This document shows, piece by piece, positions 57,568 to 64,000 of a stretch of DNA of 64,000 nucleotides. This DNA comes from Mycoavidus sp. HKI (lineage in GTDB: Bacteria; Pseudomonadota; Gammaproteobacteria; Burkholderiales; Burkholderiaceae): assembly GCF_020023735.2 (NCBI RefSeq), contig NZ_CP076444.2, positions 1,503,501-1,567,500 of the forward strand. Direction: 5' to 3'. Each line of letters starts with the position of its first letter. Position 1 is the first letter of the stretch. The position numbers and the translations under genes were made by a program. A model generated the notes under the pieces. That model was not told the origin of the DNA. It saw only the letters and a program-made list of their open reading frames with translations, and ran no database searches.

Positions 57568-58892
57568 CAAACTCCCCCGATTTTTTTCTGCCTGTGCCGG
57601 CCAGCTATCAATAAACGGTACAACAATTTGGCCAATAGCAGGCATGAGCCAAAGACCAAACAATAGAATCCTAGGCGCGAAACGAAGGCATCTAATCCTT
57701 CCCTGACCAAAATAATAATGTGAAATAATAGGCCAAAGCAAAAAGCCTGCATCGTAGCGCTCGTATAGCGATTCTGCGCATATCTGGCCGCGCGATATAA
57801 GCCATCAAGCCCTCTAATAATCAGGCCGACCACCATCGCCCCCAGCACAAAAGACCACCCCCCCCCCATAATCAGAAGCGATCCAATCAGGGTGGGTGAA
57901 ATTGCTACAGCAAAGTATTGCCGTATCTGCCAAGTAAAATAATTGGCCGTATTCAGCACTAGGTTCGGACGTTCAGGCCATAACCATTGAGGAATATAGA
58001 CATAGAAATCGCGAACAATCGGCGCTAACCCCTGGAAATCGATTTCACGATACTTCTCTAATAACAGCGCCAGACTTTCCCAAGGCGAAAAAGTGTCGCG
58101 CGTTAGGTAAAGCAGCGTCTCTATCCGCTCCGCACCCTGAACATTTAGCCCGTAACGCTGTAACGCCAGCCACGTCATCACGCCAATCGCGGCCACCCCA
58201 GCAAACAGCAGTGTTCTAAGCCGGATATGATGATCGGCAATACCAATAAATAAAAACAAGGCGAATGACAAAGCGATATTGGCGCGTGTGCCCCCAACAG
58301 CAAAATAACTGAGTACGCCAAAGCTAATGGTTGCGACAAGAAACATTAGCCAAGATTTAACGCTCGGCCGCAGGAAATAAAGCACCAGCATAGCGGGTAT
58401 AAAAAAATAGAAAAGGCGCTTAAAGGGAAGTAAAAAAAGGTCTTTAGAAAAGAGGCGTTGACCATAGCTACGCGAGCTAAAAAATAGCCAGCCATTATTT
58501 AGAATGAAGATAACCAACGCCACTACAGCAAGCAACGTCAGAAGCACCCACAGCAAATGCGTTTCTTCACGCTTCATGGTGAACAAGGATGACCCTGAAC
58601 GCCAAAACGGTGGCAGCTTAACTTTGTAGGTGGCGTAGTAAAAAATATAAAAACCCGCCGGCAACAGCAATGCATAAGCTAGATAATTCGGTGGTGAGAT
58701 AGGTAAACCAAAATGCAGCACTAGCCAACAAGAGAACGGAAAACCAAGATAAAAAGTGGATAGATAAGCCAGCGAAAAGCATAGATTAAAACTAAATCCA
58801 ACTAAGCGGAATTCACGATAGGCAAGCGCCAGCACAAATGAACCTGCTGCCAACCAGAGCATTAAAAGAATCAGGAAATTAGCAAGCGTCAT
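57567..58892 (-). CDS. wzyE: ECA polymerase WzyE
   Basis: A 441-residue integral membrane protein with about 10-12 helices that is expected to polymerise ECA repeat units in the periplasm. The N-terminus ([20 protein letters not shown], then [10 protein letters not shown]) and [20 protein letters not shown] match E. coli WzyE well. I start at ATG 58892, preceded by GGAGAG and overlapping wecF by 14 nt; an upstream frame to 58964 would lie within wecF. The order wecF-wzyE-wecG is that of E. coli. Confidence 0.93.
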   Translation of the reverse strand: MTLANFLILLMLWLAAGSFVLALAYREFRLVGFSFNLCFSLAYLSTFYLGFPFSCWLVLHFGLPISPPNYLAYALLLPAGFYIFYYATYKVKLPPFWRSGSSLFTMKREETHLLWVLLTLLAVVALVIFILNNGWLFFSSRSYGQRLFSKDLFLLPFKRLFYFFIPAMLVLYFLRPSVKSWLMFLVATISFGVLSYFAVGGTRANIALSFALFLFIGIADHHIRLRTLLFAGVAAIGVMTWLALQRYGLNVQGAERIETLLYLTRDTFSPWESLALLLEKYREIDFQGLAPIVRDFYVYIPQWLWPERPNLVLNTANYFTWQIRQYFAVAISPTLIGSLLIMGGGWSFVLGAMVVGLIIRGLDGLYRAARYAQNRYTSATMQAFCFGLLFHIIILVREGLDAFVSRLGFYCLVFGSCLLLAKLLYRLLIAGRHRQKKIGGV

Positions 58893-59976
58893 CGAGAGTC
58901 TCTCCATTGGTAATCGCCAACGCGCGTTGCCAGCCTGTGATGTAATTAGGATTGAAAAAAGCAATCTGGGTCTGATCTAATTGAGCCATTCGGTGCTGGG
59001 TTTCACGCACAATCTCAGGGCTCAAGTCATCGCCATGAAATAACACCGGTACGCGCTGCTCAGCAAGGTCTTGCTGGAAAGGGTTTTGCCGGCTGATAAC
59101 AAATGGAATACAGAGTTGGATCAACAAGCATAGGGTGCCAACCCCCTGCTGCCGATTAAACAGGAAATAGCCCAAATCACATTGCATTAAGAGCTTTCTG
59201 TACTCGTTAAAATCAATTACTTTATTGATGAACTCGACCTGCTCCGGCGCGAATAATTTTTCAGCTTCCGCGCGAATCTCATTGCCATATAAGTCGTTGC
59301 CCAATGGATAGCCAAAAGGCAGCAGGATACGCACCTGCTTGCCAAATTGCTGGTAAATCGCCCGCAATCCTTCAATATGACGATTCGAGCGATCGCCAGA
59401 GTTGCCCAGCAAAATCGTCAGCCGCTGCGTTGCAGGTTTCGGCAAACGAGGGAGATTTTGCGCCGGTGGCATACGGGTCGGAAAATAAAGCAGCGTAATA
59501 GGAACGTGCGGATAGCGCTGCTGATAATAAGCCAGGTCTCCGCGGGTAGCAAACACCCGCCCAACACGCCCTTGTACGCAGCGCCTTAACACATAAAACA
59601 GCTTAAATCGAAATCCAGCTGAATCTTCATAAAGATCTGCCCCCCAAATATGCCAACTCACTTGTGCTGCGCGAATGCGGCCAGTCAGGAGCAGGAGCCA
59701 AATACCTAGATTAAACTGACCATGAAAAAAGAAGCGCTGCTCGCTGCATTTTTTTGCCAGCACGGCCACGGCCTTCGCCAGCGCTCGTTTATCCGGTAAT
59801 ACTCTGACCTGCAATGCGGGGTAATTGCCCAATTGCGCCGGCGCTCGAGCAACCACCCAAAAACATAATGGCATTTGAGAGTGCGGCAACTCTGGTGCGA
59901 GTATGTCATTAAAAAAGCTCAGCACCGTCCGATTGTGGTGCTCAATATCGGAACCCAAAATATGGATGACAGACAC
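58879..59976 (-). CDS. wecF: TDP-Fuc4NAc:lipid II transferase WecF
   Basis: Glycosyltransferase (GT56) that adds 4-acetamido-4,6-dideoxy-D-galactose, completing the ECA trisaccharide (lipid III). The 365-residue product is clearly WecF: IHILGSDIEHHNRTVLSFFN, RFFFHGQFNLGIWLLLLTGR, VSWHIWGADLYEDSAGFRFK, LYFPTRM and ILLGNSGDRSNRHIEGLRAI, then SPEIVRETQ near the end. It begins with GTG at 59976, directly after the TGA of wzxE, with GGGGAGAG as ribosome-binding site. Confidence 0.96.
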   Translation of the reverse strand: MSVIHILGSDIEHHNRTVLSFFNDILAPELPHSQMPLCFWVVARAPAQLGNYPALQVRVLPDKRALAKAVAVLAKKCSEQRFFFHGQFNLGIWLLLLTGRIRAAQVSWHIWGADLYEDSAGFRFKLFYVLRRCVQGRVGRVFATRGDLAYYQQRYPHVPITLLYFPTRMPPAQNLPRLPKPATQRLTILLGNSGDRSNRHIEGLRAIYQQFGKQVRILLPFGYPLGNDLYGNEIRAEAEKLFAPEQVEFINKVIDFNEYRKLLMQCDLGYFLFNRQQGVGTLCLLIQLCIPFVISRQNPFQQDLAEQRVPVLFHGDDLSPEIVRETQHRMAQLDQTQIAFFNPNYITGWQRALAITNGETLDDAC

Positions 59977-61245
59977 TCACTCTCCCCTTTTGCAATAGAT
60001 AAAAAATATGTATACACATAAAGCAAAATAAACCGCATACGTCGCCGCGTAAGCCTGTACAGTCCCAAGCGCACCGCCAATTGGAATCAACCAGTGCGAA
60101 AGTAACAAGAGCAAACTAAACTGGAGCGTTTCTGCTAATACATAAAAACGTAAGGAGGCTTTCACAATGATTAAATAACCGAACACATAAGCACCTACCT
60201 TGAACACATCACCGCTCAGCTGCCATGCAAAAAGATCGCGCATCGGCCTAAACTCAGCGGAGAACAATAATCCAATCACCACATCGCGCAATAGCCACAC
60301 ACTTAAACTCAAGCCTAGCGCCAGCGGTAACAAAAAGCGTTGCGCACGGCGAATCTCATACGCCAAATCTGGTTTGGTTTTGAGCCTAGCAAGGGTTGGC
60401 AGCAAATACACGGTAATAGGTGCTGTAATCAACTGTAGATAAGCATCCGAGATTTTGCTCATGCCCTGCCAAATGCCCACCTCCTGCCAACTATAATGCG
60501 TCGCCAGCTGCTGCCTTATCATGACGTAAGCAATCGGTAGCGTGAGCGAAGTGATAAGCGCCATCGCGGTAAATTTGAACAGACCACGAGCTAGCGTGCC
60601 ATCCCATGTGAGCTTTAACCCATGCCACGGTATGATCTTGCGTTTAAGCAACGCTATCGCTGCCGGCAAGATCAACAACGCCGGCATCAACGCTAAGCCG
60701 ATGAGCGCTCCCGCATAGCCACCTAGACGGCAAGCCAGCCAATATGCCCCCAGACCTAACAGACTGCCACTCATGACCGATAGCGCGGCGCCCTTCGCAT
60801 CGCACCGGCCTTTTAAAATGGCCAAAAACAAATTAGCAAAGGCAATACCAAATTGAATAAAGCCCACGACTCGCAGCACACCCTGCAAATCTTCGCGACC
60901 AAACAATAATCGACTTAGAGGGGCCGCAGCCACTATCAGCACGAGCGCCAGTAACCCGGAAGAGCCAAGCACGATAAGTGCAGAGGTGCCAAAAAAACGG
61001 TGCAAGCGGACTGCATCAAACTGAAATTCAGCAACGTATTTGGTCACCCCATTGTAAATACCCGCGCCAGATAACACGCCTAACACCGTGATCAGCGTCA
61101 TAAAATTTCCGGCGCAGCCTACCCCCTCTGGGCCAAAGGCAAGTGCTAACAATTTGATGAGCAGGAGTCCCACTGCCAATTTGATCAGGATGGCAGCCGT
61201 AGACCAGACCGAGGCTCGTGCTAAAGATAATTTAGGCAAGCTCAC
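59977..61245 (-). CDS. wzxE: ECA lipid III flippase WzxE
   Basis: The 422-residue polytopic flippase heading the minus-strand ECA genes, expected to move undecaprenyl-PP-linked trisaccharide across the inner membrane. It is very similar to E. coli WzxE along its length (LAFGPEGVGCAGNFMTLITV; LGVLSGAGIYNGVTKYVAEF; SWQEVGIWQGMSKISDAYLQ; MRDLFAWQLSGDVFKVGAYV). Its stop abuts the GTG of wecF. A paralogous copy lies at 55490-56743. Confidence 0.94.
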   Translation of the reverse strand: MSLPKLSLARASVWSTAAILIKLAVGLLLIKLLALAFGPEGVGCAGNFMTLITVLGVLSGAGIYNGVTKYVAEFQFDAVRLHRFFGTSALIVLGSSGLLALVLIVAAAPLSRLLFGREDLQGVLRVVGFIQFGIAFANLFLAILKGRCDAKGAALSVMSGSLLGLGAYWLACRLGGYAGALIGLALMPALLILPAAIALLKRKIIPWHGLKLTWDGTLARGLFKFTAMALITSLTLPIAYVMIRQQLATHYSWQEVGIWQGMSKISDAYLQLITAPITVYLLPTLARLKTKPDLAYEIRRAQRFLLPLALGLSLSVWLLRDVVIGLLFSAEFRPMRDLFAWQLSGDVFKVGAYVFGYLIIVKASLRFYVLAETLQFSLLLLLSHWLIPIGGALGTVQAYAATYAVYFALCVYIFFIYCKRGE

Positions 61246-61508
61246 TCACATTTGCATTGCTGAGTTCAACTCTATGATTTAACTGCACCCCGTCTCTCCC
61301 CTGATTAGAATTTTCTATAGTTGTAGTCTCTACAAACTTAGTCGATATGACTGCCGCCCCACTTACAACCTAAACTTTCCAACCTAGTCTTTAGGGATGT
61401 TATTCTAGCGTAGGATTATGCGAGAAAAAAAATCCGCTGTTTAAACAGCATCATTTGTTCAGTCTATCTCCGCACGGATGATGGCTGCAAATCAAAGGCC
61501 GACAATCG
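61246..61508. other. Divergent regulatory spacer between wzxE and wecB
   Basis: A 263-nt gene-free, AT-richer spacer that must hold promoters for both directions of the ECA-type cluster. It contains a perfect inverted repeat TTGTAG-TCT-CTACAA at 61321-61335, a possible operator. On the plus strand TTATTCT at about 61399 could be part of a -10 region for wecB. AAAGG nine nt before ATG 61509 is the likely ribosome-binding site. Confidence 0.4.
61321..61335. promoter_or_regulatory. Palindrome TTGTAG-TCT-CTACAA, possible operator
   Basis: Six-base perfect arms with a three-base centre, in the spacer between divergently transcribed wzxE and wecB. On the minus strand it overlaps a TTGTAG that could act as a -35 for the wzxE-wecF-wzyE-wecG operon. 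No matching second copy was seen in the window. Confidence 0.3.
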
Positions 61509-62639
61509 ATGAAAAAAATATTAACTGTTTTTGGCACACGCCCGGAAGCCATCAAAATGGCCCCGGTTGTGCGTGCTCTTAGCAAACATACTCAATTTGA
61601 AGCTAAAGTGTGCGTTACCGCACAACACCGGCAGATGCTTGATCAAGTATTGAATCTTTTCAATATCAAGCCCGATTTCGATCTAAATATCATGCAGCCA
61701 GGGCAGAATCTCTTCTCCATCACAGCCAACATCTTAGAAAGCTTCAAACCTGTGCTAATGGAATACCAACCTGATTTTGTTCTGGTCCATGGCGATACTG
61801 CAACGACCTTTGCCGCCTCGCTAACGGCTTATTACTTGAAAATTCCGGTCGCGCATGTCGAGGCGGGTTTGCGCACCGGCAACTTGTATTCACCCTGGCC
61901 AGAAGAAGCCAATCGTAGATTAACCGGCACCCTGGCACATTTACATTTCGCCCCTACAGCGCAATCACGCGACAATCTTCTGAAAGAAAATATCGCCGCT
62001 GAGCGTATCGTGGTAACCGGAAATACCGTGATTGATGCGCTCTTAGAGGTTAAACAAAAAATCGCCAGCAACCCTCAACTGGCCACTAGCCTTGTCAAAC
62101 AATTCCCCCAGCTCAATAGCACACGACGGCTGGTTCTCATTACCGGACATCGCAGAGAGAATTTCGGCGATGGCTTCGAACGTATTTGTACAGCCATCGC
62201 AACCCTTTCCAAACGCTACCCCAAGGTCGATTTCGTTTATCCGGTTCATCTTAATCCGCATGTGCAAGAACCCGTCCAACGCACCCTCAAAGGAATCAGC
62301 AACATTCACCTGATTGAGCCACTGGACTATTTGCCGTTCGTCTACCTGATGATGCGCTCAACGCTGATCCTCACCGACTCGGGAGGCGTGCAAGAAGAAG
62401 CCTCATCGCTTGGCAAGCCGGTCTTGCTCATGCGAGAAAATACAGAGCGCCCCGAAGCATTAGAGGCCGGTCTCGTACGTCTGGTCAGTACGGATATCGA
62501 CACCTTGTGCCAACAGGTTAGTCTGCTGCTTGATGACCTAACCGAATATAACCAGATAACGTCGCACGCGCATAACTTATATGGAGATGGCAAAGCATCT
62601 GAGCGCATCGTGCAAACGTTAGCTGCCTACCAAGCATAA
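61509..62639 (+). CDS. wecB: UDP-N-acetylglucosamine 2-epimerase WecB
   Basis: Converts UDP-GlcNAc to UDP-ManNAc, the first committed step toward UDP-ManNAcA. At 376 residues it has the same length as E. coli WecB. Segments: [75 protein letters not shown], and the C-terminal [20 protein letters not shown] with the catalytic glutamate. It is followed 90 nt later by wecC, so the pair makes the ManNAcA donor used by WecG. Confidence 0.96.
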   Translation: MKKILTVFGTRPEAIKMAPVVRALSKHTQFEAKVCVTAQHRQMLDQVLNLFNIKPDFDLNIMQPGQNLFSITANILESFKPVLMEYQPDFVLVHGDTATTFAASLTAYYLKIPVAHVEAGLRTGNLYSPWPEEANRRLTGTLAHLHFAPTAQSRDNLLKENIAAERIVVTGNTVIDALLEVKQKIASNPQLATSLVKQFPQLNSTRRLVLITGHRRENFGDGFERICTAIATLSKRYPKVDFVYPVHLNPHVQEPVQRTLKGISNIHLIEPLDYLPFVYLMMRSTLILTDSGGVQEEASSLGKPVLLMRENTERPEALEAGLVRLVSTDIDTLCQQVSLLLDDLTEYNQITSHAHNLYGDGKASERIVQTLAAYQA

Positions 62640-62729
62640 TTAGACACGGGCCAAACACGGTGGGCAATGCACTCGACCCACATCATAAATTGATCAAGGG
62701 TTGGCAAATTTTTTGATTAAAAAATTTCT

Positions 62730-64000
62730 ATGAAACAGACGAATTTTAAGAAAATATGTGTAGTCGGTCTTGGCTACATCGGCCTACCTACTGCCGCGAT
62801 ACTGGCTTCCCGGAAAGTCAAAGTAGCCGGCGTCGATATCAACTCCCACACGGTCGACACGATTAATGCGGGAAAGATTCATATTGTTGAACCAGAGCTT
62901 GACATCATCGTGCGCGCAGTGGTGCAAGAAGGCTATTTAAAAGCTTCAACTCAACCTGAAACAGCCGATGCATTTATCATCGCCGTGCCAACCCCTAGTA
63001 AAGAGGATCATCAACCTGATCTAAGTTATGTGCGCGCAGCAGCCGAATCAATCGCTCCGGTACTCAAGCCAGGTGATCTGGTGATATTGGAGTCGACCTC
63101 CCCCGTGGGAACCACCGATCAGATGACCGCCTGGCTCAAAATAGCTCGACCCGATTTAGCCTTTCCTACTACTCATCAAGAAAACGAAATACCTGATGTC
63201 AATATCGCGTATTGCCCTGAGCGCGTGCTACCCGGCCAAGTCATACGCGAACTGGTTCACAACGATCGCATTATCGGCGGCATAACAACCCGCTGCACCG
63301 AGCGCGCGCAAGCCTTATATCGTGTCTTTGTTACAGGAAAATTGCTGAGCACCAACGCCCGCACAGCAGAAATGGTGAAGCTGACGGAAAACGCTTTCCG
63401 TGATGTCAATATCGCATTCGCAAATGAACTTTCGCTGATTTGCGACCAACTCAGCATTAATGTATGGGAGTTGATTAAACTCGCCAATCATCATCCCCGG
63501 GTGAATATACTACAGCCAGGTCCGGGCGTCGGCGGCCATTGCATTGCGGTTGACCCTTGGTTTATCGTCAGTCGCTCACCTGAGCAGGCAAAACTCATTC
63601 GAACCGCCCGACAAATCAATGACCATAAGCCAGAATGGGTGATTAACAAAGTTAACGAAGCGATTGATCAATGTCTGGCAAGTGGTCAACGCGCAGCCCG
63701 CCAAGAAGTTGTCGTTGCCTTACTGGGATTAGCGTTTAAGCCTAATATTGATGATTTTCGAGAAAGTCCGGCAGCTCATATTGCAAAAAAACTACTCGCT
63801 ACTTCAGAGGCGCGCTTTATTGTGGTTGAACCTTTTATTGACCAGTTGCCGGCCGATTTGGCCCACGCCCACTTGGCAGATTTAGAGCCGGCGCTAGCCG
63901 CAGCCGATGTCATCGCCGTCTTAGTCAAGCATGATTGTTTCAAAGCAATGATCAAACTGCTTAAACATCCTGCGCGACTAGTCGATGCTGTAGGGATCTT
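62730..64000 (+). CDS. wecC: UDP-N-acetyl-D-mannosamine dehydrogenase WecC, cut by window end
   Basis: Oxidises UDP-ManNAc to UDP-ManNAcA with two NAD+. The frame from ATG 62730 (MKQTNFKKICVVGLGYIGLP) is open to the last base, 423 codons, so only the final few residues lie outside; the family is about 420 long. It shows the Rossmann GLGYIGLPTA, VPTPSKEDHQPDLSYV, ESTSPVGTT, AEMVKLTENAFRDVNIAFAN and the catalytic cysteine in GPGVGGHCIAVDPWF. With wecB it forms the plus-strand half of the ECA-like cluster. Confidence 0.95.
   Translation, partial: MKQTNFKKICVVGLGYIGLPTAAILASRKVKVAGVDINSHTVDTINAGKIHIVEPELDIIVRAVVQEGYLKASTQPETADAFIIAVPTPSKEDHQPDLSYVRAAAESIAPVLKPGDLVILESTSPVGTTDQMTAWLKIARPDLAFPTTHQENEIPDVNIAYCPERVLPGQVIRELVHNDRIIGGITTRCTERAQALYRVFVTGKLLSTNARTAEMVKLTENAFRDVNIAFANELSLICDQLSINVWELIKLANHHPRVNILQPGPGVGGHCIAVDPWFIVSRSPEQAKLIRTARQINDHKPEWVINKVNEAIDQCLASGQRAARQEVVVALLGLAFKPNIDDFRESPAAHIAKKLLATSEARFIVVEPFIDQLPADLAHAHLADLEPALAAADVIAVLVKHDCFKAMIKLLKHPARLVDAVGI

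Noticed and set aside
57568-57741. 58-residue N-terminal extension of WecG
   Set aside because: It would lie inside wzyE and is absent from E. coli WecG. ATG 57567 has a strong ribosome-binding site and gives the family length.

Overview
The window looks like a chromosome segment of a member of the Burkholderiaceae (Betaproteobacteria). The complex I genes are in the typical betaproteobacterial form, with a DUF2818 gene directly after nuoN. FtsK, BamC, SecG and the other housekeeping proteins also read like Burkholderia proteins. By eye the G+C content is near 50 %, low for free-living Burkholderia, and there are several gene remnants. This would fit a reduced endosymbiont-type relative, for example a Mycoavidus-like endofungal bacterium, but the genus is inference only.

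Layout. 1-4.0 kb is a decayed, AT-richer accessory stretch: a LysR regulator cut by the window start, an IS3 orfA remnant, an orphan TRAP solute-binding protein without a signal peptide, an aminotransferase that has lost its C-terminal third, and small broken ORFs. 4.0-13.6 kb (minus) is a two-partner-secretion / contact-dependent-inhibition (CDI) type locus: a TpsB transporter, a 2515-residue TpsA/CdiA-like exoprotein with a variable tail, and a 75-residue putative immunity protein overlapping its stop codon. 13.9-31.1 kb is mostly housekeeping: serS, rarA, lolA, ftsK, trxB, an Rpn-family remnant, nadE, secG, tpiA, a quinone oxidoreductase, pnp, rpsO, a lipoprotein, tRNA-Pro(TGG), a small exported protein, yaaA and a Fic-family protein whose catalytic histidine is a glutamine. 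31.2-46.3 kb (minus) is the complete 14-gene NADH:quinone oxidoreductase operon nuoA-N plus DUF2818, preceded by tRNA-Leu(GAG) and bamC. 48.0-55.5 kb (plus) is a translationally coupled MdtABC-type RND efflux operon without an outer-membrane factor gene beside it.

55.5-64 kb is the most striking part. On the minus strand wzxE-wecF-wzyE-wecG stand in the order of the E. coli enterobacterial common antigen (ECA) operon, followed by a second wzxE-like gene. wecB and wecC run divergently on the plus strand and leave the window. Together they would make UDP-ManNAcA, add ManNAcA and Fuc4NAc to a lipid carrier, flip the trisaccharide and polymerise it. An ECA-type pathway is unexpected in a Burkholderiales genome.

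The features most worth follow-up are the ECA-like cluster with its duplicated flippase, the unassigned toxin tail and immunity pair of the CDI locus, and the Fic protein with the altered active site.
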